Below, in pieces: positions 17,457 through 26,346 of a stretch of DNA of 64,000 nt; positions within the stretch are counted from its first letter, which is position 1, and the number at the start of each line of letters is the position of its first letter. The notes below the pieces were generated by a model, which was not told where the DNA came from, searched no databases, and was given only the letters and a program-made list of their open reading frames with translations. The stretch is from Paenibacillus fonticola DSM 21315. GTDB lineage: Bacteria > Bacillota > Bacilli > Paenibacillales > Paenibacillaceae. A program made the position numbers and the translations under genes. The DNA is taken from positions 1 through 64,000 of the forward strand of contig NZ_KB907257.1 of assembly GCF_000381905.1 (NCBI RefSeq). Direction: 5' to 3'.

Positions 17457-19205
17457 TTATAAAACGCCTGCTTCTCCTTGAAATTGCGCCTGATGCAATC
17501 GGCGGTATACGCCCCGTGCCGCGAGCAGTTCCTCATGCGCCCCTTGCTCGGCGATGCCTTCCTCGGTTACAACGACGATGCGGTCGGCGTTCTTGATCGT
17601 CGCCAGCCGATGCGCGATGACGAGCGTTGTCCGGCCTTGGGACAACTCCATGAGCGACTGCTGAATGACCTGCTCCGTCTCCGTATCCAGCGCGGAGGTC
17701 GCTTCGTCCAGAATGAGGATCGGCGGATTCTTTAGGAACATCCGGGCGATCGCCAGCCGCTGCTTCTGCCCGCCGGACAGTTTCACGCCCCGCTCGCCGA
17801 TGACCGTCTCCATGCCCTCTGGCTGGGAACGGATAAATTCGTCCAGACGGGCCCGGCGCGCCGCCTCCCAAATTTCCTCCTCCGATGCATTCAGCTTTCC
17901 GTAGAGTATATTTTCGCGGATGGTACCCGCAAATAAATACACATCCTGCTGCACAATCCCGATTTGATGGCGCAGCGACTGCAGCTTAATATCGCGAATA
18001 TCGATGCCATCGATCGTGATCGAGCCCGCGTCCACCTCATAGAAGCGCGGCAGCAGGCTGCACAATGTCGTCTTGCCGGCACCGGAAGGGCCGACGAAAG
18101 CTACTGTCTCTCCTTGCCGGATCGTCAGGTTGATATGGCTTAGGACAGGCGATTCGCTGTCATAGCTGAAGGTCACTCCCTCGTAGCGGATTTCCCGTCT
18201 CAGCTCGCCGATTTCCACGGCATCCGGCTTATCCGCAATATCCGGCTCGGTATCTAGCAGCTCGACATAGCGCTTGAAACCGGCGAAGCCTTGCGGATAG
18301 CTCTCGATGATCGCATTGATTTTCTCAATCGGCCGGAAGAAGACGTTCGTCAGCAGCAGGAAGCCGACAAATTCGCCGTAGGACAGCTGGCCGCGTATGA
18401 CAAACCATGTACCGCACACCATGACGAACAGCGTAACGAGACGCATCATCATATAACTGATCGCCCCATTCTTGGCGATCAGCTTATAGGAGAACAATTT
18501 CGTCAGACGAAACCGGCCGTTATTCACCGCGAATCTTTCCTTCTCGTGCTTTTCATTTGCAAACGCCTGAACGACGCGAATACCACTGACGTTATCTTCG
18601 ACACGCGCGTTAAAGTCGCCTATGTCGGTGAAAAGCTGATGTATCGCTTTAGTCATTTTACCGTTAAAATACACAACGAGCCAAATGATGACGGGAACGA
18701 CGACGAAGGTGAGCACCGCCAGCTTCCAGTTGATCATAAGCATGAGCGTGAAAGAACCTGCCAGCGTCATGACGGCTATGAATAAATCTTCGGGTCCATG
18801 GTGGGCCATTTCCCCAATTTGCATCATGTCGTTCGTCAGCCTCGACATCAGATGTCCTGTCTTGGTGTTATCGAAAAAACGGAAGCTCAATTTCTGAATA
18901 TGATCGAACAGTTTCTTGCGCATATCTGTCTCGATATTAATTCCGAGCATATGTCCCCAATAATTGACGATATACATCAGAACCGTATTTAACAGGTATA
19001 ACGCCAATAAACCTAGCGATGCCCATACGATCAGATTCCATTCTTCATTGGGCAGCAGATCATCCACAAATCGGTTTACAACGAGCGGGAAACCCAGCTC
19101 CAGCAAACCGGCGATCAAGGCGCAGCCGAAATCAAGCAGGAACAACCCCCTGTAAGGCCGATAGTAAGCAAAAAAACGGCGAATCATATTATTCATAGGC
19201 TTCAT
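17457..19205 (-). CDS. ABC exporter, fused permease and ATPase
   Basis: A 582-residue half-transporter of the type I exporter family. The membrane domain (about 15-310) has six helices; the ATPase domain has Walker A GPSGAGKTT (about 372), signature LSGGQKQRLAIAR, Walker B ILILDEATSALD and the H-loop in IAHRLATI. It would work as a homodimer or pair with an absent partner. The ATG follows AAAGGGG. A Fur box and promoter lie 200 bases upstream, so expression under iron limitation and export of a siderophore or related compound are plausible but inferred. Confidence 0.92.
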   Translation of the reverse strand: MKPMNNMIRRFFAYYRPYRGLFLLDFGCALIAGLLELGFPLVVNRFVDDLLPNEEWNLIVWASLGLLALYLLNTVLMYIVNYWGHMLGINIETDMRKKLFDHIQKLSFRFFDNTKTGHLMSRLTNDMMQIGEMAHHGPEDLFIAVMTLAGSFTLMLMINWKLAVLTFVVVPVIIWLVVYFNGKMTKAIHQLFTDIGDFNARVEDNVSGIRVVQAFANEKHEKERFAVNNGRFRLTKLFSYKLIAKNGAISYMMMRLVTLFVMVCGTWFVIRGQLSYGEFVGFLLLTNVFFRPIEKINAIIESYPQGFAGFKRYVELLDTEPDIADKPDAVEIGELRREIRYEGVTFSYDSESPVLSHINLTIRQGETVAFVGPSGAGKTTLCSLLPRFYEVDAGSITIDGIDIRDIKLQSLRHQIGIVQQDVYLFAGTIRENILYGKLNASEEEIWEAARRARLDEFIRSQPEGMETVIGERGVKLSGGQKQRLAIARMFLKNPPILILDEATSALDTETEQVIQQSLMELSQGRTTLVIAHRLATIKNADRIVVVTEEGIAEQGAHEELLAARGVYRRLHQAQFQGEAGVL

Positions 19206-19217
19206 TCCAGCCCCTTT

Positions 19218-19376
19218 CTATGTATACTCTTTCTTCAAAAATATTTCCGTTGCTGAACCCGACTTGCTGCGCGAAAAGTATGAAAAAGAAAGCTCCTCAA
19301 CCGGGGTTGAAGAGCCCTCCATGTTAGAATCGCCTACAGAGGATAGTTCGTTGCGACTCAAACTCATCGCGGCCAA
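19218..19376 (-). other. Small ORF in a Fur-controlled leader, possible 52-residue peptide
   Basis: From a TTG at 19376, nine bases after GGAGG, an open frame of 52 codons runs to TAG at 19218, just before the ribosome site of the ABC exporter. The product is Ser-rich, with the segment MSLSRNELSSVGDSN near its start and no leader or membrane segment I recognise. An intrinsic-terminator-like hairpin lies inside it, which argues that the transcript may instead be a small RNA or an attenuated leader. I do not claim it is translated. Confidence 0.3.
19283..19315 (-). terminator. Hairpin with T tail in the leader of the ABC exporter
   Basis: On the minus strand GCTCTTCAACC and GGTTGAGGAGC form an 11-bp stem with a very short loop, followed by TTTCTTTTT. 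It is about 150 bases after the predicted transcription start and 80 bases before the exporter ATG. It could end a short Fur-regulated RNA or act as an attenuator. Confidence 0.7.
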
Positions 19377-19410
19377 TACGTTTGCCCTCCACTTTATTTT
19401 CAAATATAAC

Positions 19411-19468
19411 AATGATAATCATTCTCGTTTGCTCATCTCATTGTAACCCAGGTTGTTCGACGCTACAA
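19411..19468 (-). promoter_or_regulatory. Promoter with Fur box upstream of the ABC exporter
   Basis: On the minus strand TTGTAG (19468-19463), a 17-base spacer and TACAAT (19445-19440) form a sigma-A-type promoter. A Fur-box-like sequence (plus strand TGATAATCATTCTCG, 19413-19427) lies just after the -10, where bound Fur would block transcription. The nearest downstream features are the small ORF and the exporter. Confidence 0.78.
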
Positions 19469-19532
19469 TACACATTTGTAAAATTGTTTTTTATACAAAC
19501 TGAACGATTCTCATAAAAGCTGAGCCAGAAAT

Positions 19533-20567
19533 TCAGGAAATGCCCCGGCCCTTGGCTCTATATAGCAGAAATATGAAATAGGGCACGCCGAGCAACGCTA
19601 TAACGACACCTACCGGCAGCTCCGCCGGGGCAAATGCCATCCTGCCGATATAATCCGCCATCATGACCAGCAGAGCCCCCACTACGCCGCAAACCGGCAG
19701 CATGTGCCGGTGCGCCTGGCCAACAAGGCGCCTTGCAATGTGCGGGGCCATCAATCCGACGAAGCCGATCCCGCCCGAGACGGATACACAGGCGCTGACA
19801 ATGCCGATGCTGGCCAACAGGAGCAAGGCTTTTTCTTTTTCTGAAGCAATCCCCACGCTGATTACGCTGTCTTCATCCAACTGGAATAAATCGAGAATAT
19901 ACGACCTCCACACAATGAGCGGGGAAAGAAGCAAGAGCCAGGGAAACATGGAAATAATATATTTCCAGTTGGCGTTATAAATACTGCCCATATTCCAGAC
20001 AGCAGCCATTTCAAAATCCCCCGGGTTCATTTTCAACGTCAAATAAAGGGAGACGGCGCTTAGCCCCGAGGCGATAGCGATGCCTGTAAGCAGCAGCCGC
20101 TGCGGCTCCAAACGGCCGTTTTTCCAGGAGAAAATATAGATCAATATCGCGGCCATAAGCCCGCCTGCCAAACCAAAGAGCGGCATCGCCAAAATGGACA
20201 GCCACCCGCCACCGCGAATATGCCCTTGATAAAAAAAGAGAAAAATAACCATCGCCGCCCCTGCGCCGGAATTAATCCCCAAAATGCCGGGATCGGCCAG
20301 ACCGTTGCGGGTAATGCTCTGAATGACGGCGCCAGCCATGCCTAGTCCTGCTCCAACTAGCAGTGCAATGACGATGCGCGGCAGCCGAAATTCGAAAATA
20401 ACCAAATCGTGATCCGGCTGTGGATGAATCCGCAGCAGCGTACGGACGACATCCCGGATGCCTATATCGAAGGTGCCATTCGTCAGGCTGATATACGCTG
20501 TCGCTAGAACCAGGGCAAGCCCGATCATAAACACCCCGGCAAAACGTTGATTGTTTCTTTTATTCAC
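19533..20567 (-). CDS. Iron-siderophore ABC permease, FecCD family
   Basis: A 344-residue polytopic permease with the family motifs RLPRIVIALLVGAGLGMAGA, GLADPGILGINSGAGAA and GGIGFVGLMAPHIARRLVG, the last being the ATPase-contact region. It forms a heterodimer with the preceding FecCD homologue. The start is GTG 20567 after GGGGGGACGGGAAG, overlapping the upstream gene by 8 bases. No ATPase gene accompanies the pair, so a shared ATPase encoded elsewhere (YusV type in Bacillus) would be needed. Confidence 0.93.
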   Translation of the reverse strand: MNKRNNQRFAGVFMIGLALVLATAYISLTNGTFDIGIRDVVRTLLRIHPQPDHDLVIFEFRLPRIVIALLVGAGLGMAGAVIQSITRNGLADPGILGINSGAGAAMVIFLFFYQGHIRGGGWLSILAMPLFGLAGGLMAAILIYIFSWKNGRLEPQRLLLTGIAIASGLSAVSLYLTLKMNPGDFEMAAVWNMGSIYNANWKYIISMFPWLLLLSPLIVWRSYILDLFQLDEDSVISVGIASEKEKALLLLASIGIVSACVSVSGGIGFVGLMAPHIARRLVGQAHRHMLPVCGVVGALLVMMADYIGRMAFAPAELPVGVVIALLGVPYFIFLLYRAKGRGIS

Positions 20568-21567
20568 GCTTCCCGTCCCCCCTGGATCGAATTAAATAAA
20601 GGAAAAAAGGAACGCCAAGCAGGGACGTAACTACGCCGATCGGCATTTCATAGGGATAATTCAAAAACCGGCTAAGAACGTCGCAAAGCGCCAGAAACAG
20701 CGCGCCAACGACGCCGGAACAAGGAATGATCCACTTGTAATTCACACCGGTCAGGAAACGGACGATATGAGGCACGATCAAACCGACAAAACCGATTTTT
20801 CCCGCTAGAGCTACCGAGATTCCCGTCAAAATGACGACAGTCAGCATAGTCGCGAATTTAATCAGCTTTGTTTTTTGTCCGAGGCTAAGGGCAATTTCTT
20901 CCCCAAGGCTCAGCACGGTGATAGATTTGGACAGCCAAATGGCTAGCGCAATGCCTATAACGGCAAACGGGATCGCCAGCTTGATCAGCTCTGGATTCAG
21001 TTGATGCAACCGCGCGTTGTACCAAAAGCTAATATTTTGCGAAACTTGAAAGTAAGTCGCAATCGCCGCAGACAAGCTGCTCAAAAATGTGCCGATGATC
21101 GTGCCCAGAATCGCCATCCGAACCGGCGATAAACCGCCAGGCAGCAGCGAAGCAAGCCCGAAGACGATCACGATGCTGAGCGCTGAGCCGATAAAGGAAT
21201 ACAGGATCATTTCCACCGAGGTCGAGTCCGGCATAAATACCATGCAGAGCGTAATGGCAAATGCCGAACCGTCCGAGACGCCCATAATAGAAGGGGATGC
21301 AAGATAATTTCTTGTCATCCCCTGCATTAATGCCCCGGATATGGCGAGGAAAGCTCCGATAAGCAGTGCCCCAACGACTCTAGGCAATCGGGAATGGATG
21401 ATGATTTGATGATCCACATTCCCCGCATCGAAATGAAACAGCGCTTCGCGAATCGTGCTAAAGTCGATGTTCTTTGCGCCATACAGCACGGATAACAAGA
21501 TCGTAAGCACGATCAGAATCGGCGAGCTTCCGAGTATTAGGACAGCTGTAGAACGCCTTGCCCGCAT
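20560..21567 (-). CDS. Iron-siderophore ABC permease, FecCD family
   Basis: A 335-residue membrane protein of the BtuC/FecCD type: RLPRVVGALLIGAFLAISGA, NYLASPSIMGVSDGSAFA and GKIGFVGLIVPHIVRFLTG are conserved blocks, with about ten helices. It is the first of two permease genes and follows the binding-protein gene by 13 bases, so binding protein and both permeases form one Fur-controlled operon that takes a ferric siderophore across the membrane. Confidence 0.93.
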   Translation of the reverse strand: MRARRSTAVLILGSSPILIVLTILLSVLYGAKNIDFSTIREALFHFDAGNVDHQIIIHSRLPRVVGALLIGAFLAISGALMQGMTRNYLASPSIMGVSDGSAFAITLCMVFMPDSTSVEMILYSFIGSALSIVIVFGLASLLPGGLSPVRMAILGTIIGTFLSSLSAAIATYFQVSQNISFWYNARLHQLNPELIKLAIPFAVIGIALAIWLSKSITVLSLGEEIALSLGQKTKLIKFATMLTVVILTGISVALAGKIGFVGLIVPHIVRFLTGVNYKWIIPCSGVVGALFLALCDVLSRFLNYPYEMPIGVVTSLLGVPFFLYLIRSRGDGKRE

Positions 21568-21580
21568 ATCCCCGCCTCCG

Positions 21581-22627
21581 TCACTTCGCTTCAGCTAATT
21601 TGCTGTTCTTCACGGCTTCCAGAAACGCGATTTTGCTGTAAGCCGTCCCTCCTTGGGCGCTGGGATCTACAATGTTCACGAACAGATTGCCGTTCTTCAC
21701 CGCATTAATGCTGCTCCAGATCGGGTTGCTCTGCAATTCTTCCAGCGCTTTTGGCTTATCCTTGTTCTCTGCTTCCGAGAATTGCACGAACAGGTAATCC
21801 GGATTCATCTCGGACAGCTTCTCCAGCGAAATCATTTGCTGCGCCTTCGCCTGTTTCACTTCCTCCGGCACGTCAGCCCCCAGATCCCCATAGAGCGACG
21901 GATTAAAGAAGACGTCTTCCGGGTAGATCATCATACTGCCTGAACGCAAACGGATCATAAGTACACTTTTGCCCTGAAGGGTTGGTCCGATTTTCTCCTT
22001 CAATTCAGCGGCTTCTTGCTTGTACGTCTTAAGCACCTCGTCCGATTGCCCTTCCTTGCCTGTAAGCTCAGCAAGCAGCTTCAAATTCGCTTCCCAATCT
22101 GTGGAAATGTGAGATACGGGGATCGTGAGTCCAACTTTGCCCAGCTTCTCCAGCGTCTCAGCAGGAAACTTCGTACTGGCTAAAATAACGTCCGGCGCCA
22201 GCTTCAGAATCGTTTCGAGATTCGGCTGTGTTTTCTCTCCGATCGCAACCGCTCCATCAGTAATTCCTGCGAATAGCGGCTCGAACGAACCGCCCATCGT
22301 CAGCGCGCCAACCGGCTTAACATCGAGTACGAGAGCATCCTCCATCGACTCCACCGAACCGGTAATGACGATTTTCTCGACCTTGGCCGGCACCGTATAT
22401 TCCTGTCCTAAATAGTTGATCGTTCTCGCCTCAGCCGAAGCATCCCCGTCCTGGGCCGTGGAATTACCGTCCTTGGCTGTGGAATTGCCGTCTGAAGAAG
22501 CGGAATTTGCCGTTTGCTGATTGGCTGCGCCTGCGTTAGCCGGCTTGGTCTCTTCCTTGGTTCCACACGCGGCTAAACTAACCATTACCCCCAGCGCTAT
22601 AACTAAAATTGATAATTTCTTTAACAT
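21581..22627 (-). CDS. Ferric-siderophore-binding lipoprotein
   Basis: A type II lipoprotein signal (MLKKLSILVIALGVMVSLAA followed by the lipobox cysteine, CGTK) leads into a low-complexity Ser/Asn/Asp linker with repeats of DGNSTA (about 30-70). The periplasmic-binding-like domain follows, with DVILASTKFP and PDYLFVQFSE typical of FecB/FhuD-like proteins. The start at 22627 has GGGGAG eight bases upstream; the track-like start at 22645 does not. It delivers the siderophore to the two downstream permeases. A Fur box lies about 45 bases upstream. Confidence 0.92.
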   Translation of the reverse strand: MLKKLSILVIALGVMVSLAACGTKEETKPANAGAANQQTANSASSDGNSTAKDGNSTAQDGDASAEARTINYLGQEYTVPAKVEKIVITGSVESMEDALVLDVKPVGALTMGGSFEPLFAGITDGAVAIGEKTQPNLETILKLAPDVILASTKFPAETLEKLGKVGLTIPVSHISTDWEANLKLLAELTGKEGQSDEVLKTYKQEAAELKEKIGPTLQGKSVLMIRLRSGSMMIYPEDVFFNPSLYGDLGADVPEEVKQAKAQQMISLEKLSEMNPDYLFVQFSEAENKDKPKALEELQSNPIWSSINAVKNGNLFVNIVDPSAQGGTAYSKIAFLEAVKNSKLAEAK

Positions 22628-22670
22628 GTCTTGCTCTCCCCTCATATTTGATCGTCCTTGAGATTGTATC

Positions 22671-22694
22671 TATTATCATCGATAATCATTCTCA
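22671..22694 (-). promoter_or_regulatory. Fur-box-like site of the siderophore uptake operon
   Basis: The stretch TATTATCATCGATAATCATT and the next bases match overlapping Fur heptamers (TGATAAT-type). It lies 45-70 bases before the lipoprotein start. No clean -35/-10 pair was fixed by eye. Confidence 0.75.
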
Positions 22695-23056
22695 ATTAAA
22701 GATTATAGTCCGCCGCCACCGAATGGAACATGGACTAAATCCGGATTGCATTTGGACAATTTCCACTTGGCCCTGATACGATGCTTCCAAGACAAGCAAA
22801 GATCGTATAACTCGTAAAGTAGATGGATTTCATGTATCTAATATGCTCAAAAATGAATGCTTAAGGGGATTAGATGGGTTTTATGCAGCTATAATCAAAG
22901 AATCCACTATAATTGGCAACTTTCCTTCTTCTAACGACATGAAATCCATTTAAATTTACATATCCTTCTTGGCCGCAGAAACTAACTACTATAAATCCAT
23001 TAAGATAAATGTTGAACTATTAAAAGGGTGTAGGGTAAGTAAAGTTTCGATGAATG

Positions 23057-23247
23057 ATTGAACCGGAGAGCGTGTTTGGGCAAATAAAACAAAACCGAGG
23101 GTTCGGCACCGAGGATTTCGGCGATTCCTGCTTCGCGGCCTGCCCAAGGTAAGCCTGAAGATCGAGGTCCGGTGGTTTTCACGTGCCCATAATATGCTCA
23201 AATGGGCCAACATGAAGCAAAAAGCGCAAGTTCCGGGGCTGATATAG
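23057..23247 (+). pseudogene. Remnant of an IS1182-like transposase C-terminus
   Basis: The plus strand reads IEPESVFGQIKQNRGF, then after about 17 inserted bases continues in another frame as RFLLRGLPKVSLKIE and WFSRAHNMLKW to a TAG at 23245. In IS1182-type DDE transposases these two blocks are contiguous (VFGQIK, NRGF, RRFLLRG, AHN). The rest of the element, including the DDE core, is not visible. The 22700-23050 stretch holds no gene I can support. Confidence 0.75.
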
Positions 23248-23264
23248 CCCGAGAACTTGCGCCT
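23219..23264 (-). terminator. Terminator of the second binding-protein gene
   Basis: GCGCAAGTTC and GAACTTGCGC are perfect arms; on the minus strand the hairpin is followed by TTTTTGC. It lies about 95 bases after the stop at 23358 and overlaps the transposase remnant. Confidence 0.75.
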
Positions 23265-23357
23265 TTCGTAAAAGTGAAATAGGGTAACTCATTTCATCTG
23301 TTCCTGCTTTGAAAAAACTACTTTAGGTACAGCAGCTTTCCGTATAACTTACTTTTC

Positions 23358-24353
23358 CTACTTTAAAATACTGTCCAATACATCATCAATAATTTTTCCA
23401 TTCGCAATTACACCGGTATACAGCCAGCTCGATTCATTATCAAATTCATAAATCTGTCCGTTCTTCACTGCCGGAAGCCCGGCCCAGATCGGATCGGCCA
23501 GCAGTTCTTCCAGCGGCACAGCGGAGCTGACAATGAATATATAGTCCGCATCCAGCTCAGCCAGCTTCTCCGCCGAAATCTCATTCCAGTTCGCCGTAGC
23601 CGAGGCTGCTATTTCCTGTACGATGGCTGGTACCTTCATGCCCAAATCACGATACAAGACATCCCCACTGGAGAACTTCTCATGAACAACGAACGTGCTC
23701 TTGCCGAGCGGCCAAAGGACAACTGCCGACTTCTCGCCGATGGCTGCCTGCAGCTTCTCCTTTGCCTCCTGCGCCTTCACATCGTAATCCGCTAGAGCTT
23801 TTTTGGCTTCTTCAGCCTTATTCAATACTTCCCCGACAGCAAGCAACTCTCCCCTCCAGTCATTGTTCTGCTCTGTACCTACGGCATATGTAGGAGCTAT
23901 TTTCGAGTACTGCTCATATTTATCTCCGGCTACCATTTCGGCACTATCGATCAGAATTAGATCAGGATCGAAGCTCATAACCGCTTCATAAGGAAGTTCG
24001 AACGGAATCGTCGGCACATCCTTGAGCTCATATTGTAAATAGTTCTGCACCGTCTTGCCTTCTGCCACGGACCATTGGGCTGCCGGTTTGACGCCTAGCG
24101 CTACGAGATGATCCTCCAGATATGAAGCGATGATCCGTTCGGGATTGGCCGGAACCTTCATTTCATGGCCTAATGAATCCGTAAGCACACGCTCCGCCGG
24201 CTGGGACTCCTCGACTTGATTTCCTCCGGAAGCAGAGTTTGCGTTGCCATTCGTGCTGGCTGGGGTTGATCCGCCGGAACAGGCGCTTAGCAACAATGTC
24301 AAGCTCAACAAAACCGCTGCAAAACCATATTTTGATCTTCTGTTTCTCTTCAT
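23358..24353 (-). CDS. Ferric-siderophore-binding lipoprotein (YfiY/FeuA-like)
   Basis: A 331-residue lipoprotein with signal and lipobox (LTLLLSACSGGS), a Ser/Asn-rich linker, and a periplasmic-binding domain: VLTDSLGHEMKVPANPERII, FDPDLILID and LDADYIFIVSS. It is monocistronic: a terminator follows and no permease lies in phase with it, so it probably feeds permeases elsewhere, or the FecCD pair at 19533-21567. A strong Fur box precedes it. Confidence 0.92.
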   Translation of the reverse strand: MKRNRRSKYGFAAVLLSLTLLLSACSGGSTPASTNGNANSASGGNQVEESQPAERVLTDSLGHEMKVPANPERIIASYLEDHLVALGVKPAAQWSVAEGKTVQNYLQYELKDVPTIPFELPYEAVMSFDPDLILIDSAEMVAGDKYEQYSKIAPTYAVGTEQNNDWRGELLAVGEVLNKAEEAKKALADYDVKAQEAKEKLQAAIGEKSAVVLWPLGKSTFVVHEKFSSGDVLYRDLGMKVPAIVQEIAASATANWNEISAEKLAELDADYIFIVSSAVPLEELLADPIWAGLPAVKNGQIYEFDNESSWLYTGVIANGKIIDDVLDSILK

Positions 24354-24377
24354 TCCTGAATCTCCTCACTGTCTAGC

Positions 24378-24408
24378 TGATAATGATAATTATTTTCATT
24401 AATGATAG
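24378..24408 (-). promoter_or_regulatory. Fur box of the second siderophore-binding gene
   Basis: TGATAATGATAATTATTTTC, followed by ATTAATGATA, contains overlapping matches to the Fur consensus. It ends about 25 bases from the lipoprotein start. Iron-dependent repression is expected. Confidence 0.85.
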
Positions 24409-24473
24409 TATAACCTGAATTTGGAGGAGATACAATCCAATTCATTTTCAAACTTGCGTGCATGCATCCCCCC

Positions 24474-25025
24474 TTACGCCGGGGCCTCTTCAAGGAATAT
24501 CCGCTGTACAGGATAGGCCAGCTTGATTCCTTCCTCCTCTGAAATTGGCATGATGGTCAAGTTTATTTCCTGCCATACCTTCAAATACTCGGCCCAAACC
24601 GTTGTGTTCGTGAAAAAAGATATAAAGATACTCTAACTGCTCTCGTTTCTCTGAATTTCACCATTATCGTCTTCTGATGACGCTGCGGACACATTGTACA
24701 CTCCCAAGCCTGCCAGAATAATGGCCATGCTGCGGTACAGGCGATCGATAGAAATATGTATGCTCCATAGCGCAGGCAGTAAAATTTAGATGCAGGATAT
24801 AATCCAGTCACACTAAAAAAATGCTCAGCTCAGCGGCCTCTCAACCCCCTTCAGCCCCATCGCAACATGCTCGGTTCTTGTCAGCATCTGCACAACAAAA
24901 AAGCAGAAGTATTTAGTAAACAGCTTGCGAAGCAACCAGAATATATGCACGATCCTTAGCGCGATCAGCAGTTCAATCCAACTGATGCGTTCCGAAGACT
25001 TAACGATCCAATCGATGATTTTCAT
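24474..25025 (-). pseudogene. Decayed MscS-family mechanosensitive channel
   Basis: Pieces of a small-conductance channel of the YkuT/YhdY type can be read in order on the minus strand in shifting frames. From ATG 25025: SWIELLIALRIVHIFWLLRK and FTKYFCFF (first helices); near 24730-24700: SMAIILAGLGVYN (pore-lining region); near 24590-24474: VWAEYLKVWQEINLTIM and EEEGIKLAYPVQRIFL, the usual C-terminal domain. Stops, frame changes and loss of most of the beta domain show that the gene is dead. The pieces are short, so the family call rests on their order. Confidence 0.68.
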
Positions 25026-25074
25026 CTGTCGGCACCTCTGATCCAAAAAATAAAGCAATATTATAACATAGGTG

Positions 25075-25119
25075 CAAAAAAAACAGCCTGACGGCCATCG
25101 CTCAACCGTCAAACTGTTC
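25075..25119 (-). terminator. Terminator of the MetE-like gene
   Basis: On the minus strand AACAGTTTGACGG pairs with CCGTCAGGCTGTT, followed by a T8 run. It lies 11 bases after the stop at 25130. Confidence 0.88.
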
Positions 25120-25129
25120 CTTATATATA

Positions 25130-26266
25130 TTATTTCCAAATTTCATCGGCAACCTCTTTTATAAATCTAAGCTTATCCCACTGCTCTTCCTCGGTCAAAA
25201 TATTGCCTTCTTCCGTGGAAGCGAAACCGCACTGTGGACTAAGGCAGATATGATTAATGTCCACGTATTCCGTGGCTTCCTTGATGCGGCTGATGATCTC
25301 CTCCTTGCTTTCGAGCTCCCCGAGCTTCGAAGAGAACAGTCCAAGGACAACCTGTTGATGCTTCACATGTCTCAGCGGTTTGAAATCGCCCGCCCGGTCA
25401 GTGTCGAATTCTAGATAATAACCGGCGATATGGTCAATCCCGAACAAATGCTCCGCCACCGGCTCGTATCCGCCGGAGGAAGCCCAGGCGGAATGGTAGT
25501 TGCCGCGGCATACGTGGGTCGTAATCGTCAGATCAGACGGCAGTCCCGCAATCGTCTCCTCATTCAGCCGCGCATACAGTTTGGCGACATTCTCAACGCC
25601 GAGGCCCTCCTTCTGCCGGGCCGCCCAGTAATTCCTATCACAGAGCATGCCCCAGGTGCAATCGTCCAGTTGCAGACTGCGGCATCCCTCATTGTAGAAG
25701 GCCAGAATCGCTCCCCTATAAGCTTTGACGATATCCTGAATTAACTCCTCTTCGCTGCAGTAGATGGATTTCGTAATTTCGATATTCTCAAAGCGCTGCA
25801 GCTCGGCTAGAAACTGGGCCGGTGCCGGGATCGTCTGGCGGGCGATGACATCCGCTCCGCTCACTTCCTTCAGAAATTTAAAATGCTCTACGAACGGATG
25901 GGAAGAGAAACCGATTTTCCCGGTCAAACGTGCGGTTTCCGCTCTCGTCTCAATGCCCTGGAATTGATAGCCCTTGTCAACTTCAGCCTTTTCCACGCCA
26001 TCGAGATCCCACATGAAATCAAGATGCCACCAGGAACGTCTGAACTCTCCGTCCGTCACCGCTTGCAGCCCAACCGATTTCTGCTTCTCCACAAGCTTAA
26101 TGATTTCCTGATCCTCTACTTGTTTCAGATCTTCTGCGGAAATTTCCCCTTTCAGGAATTTTTCCCGTGCATCCTTCAATGCTTGCGGACGCAGAAAGCT
26201 CCCTACCATATCATATCTAAACGGTGTTACGCTTCTTTGCTTTGCTGCTTCAAGTACACTGCTCAA
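25130..26266 (-). CDS. MetE C-terminal-domain-like methyltransferase (YxjG/YxjH type)
   Basis: A 378-residue stand-alone homologue of the catalytic half of cobalamin-independent methionine synthase. It has YDMVGSFLRPQALKDAREKF, VTDGEFRRSWWHLDFMW, LQLDDCTWGMLCD and HICLSPQCGFAST; the zinc ligands are expected in the HVCRGN and CGF regions. Bacillus YxjG/YxjH are the nearest type, linked to methionine recycling, but no S-box leader is visible here. TTG at 26266, eight bases after AGGGAG, is the likely start; the open frame reaches ATG 26323 without a ribosome site. A LysR gene lies directly upstream in the same direction. Confidence 0.85.
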   Translation of the reverse strand: MSSVLEAAKQRSVTPFRYDMVGSFLRPQALKDAREKFLKGEISAEDLKQVEDQEIIKLVEKQKSVGLQAVTDGEFRRSWWHLDFMWDLDGVEKAEVDKGYQFQGIETRAETARLTGKIGFSSHPFVEHFKFLKEVSGADVIARQTIPAPAQFLAELQRFENIEITKSIYCSEEELIQDIVKAYRGAILAFYNEGCRSLQLDDCTWGMLCDRNYWAARQKEGLGVENVAKLYARLNEETIAGLPSDLTITTHVCRGNYHSAWASSGGYEPVAEHLFGIDHIAGYYLEFDTDRAGDFKPLRHVKHQQVVLGLFSSKLGELESKEEIISRIKEATEYVDINHICLSPQCGFASTEEGNILTEEEQWDKLRFIKEVADEIWK

Positions 26267-26346
26267 TTTGCTGTCTCCCTTGAGGTGAATTTCAAATCGA
26301 TTTGTTAAATAATACGGTACCATGAAACAACTGTTATAGCGTAACT

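Noticed and set aside
19451-19460. GTTGTTCGAC near 19451 as a third copy of the recombination arm
   Set aside because: Only one partial arm of ten bases matches, with no second arm or spacer; it lies within a promoter spacer and is probably chance.
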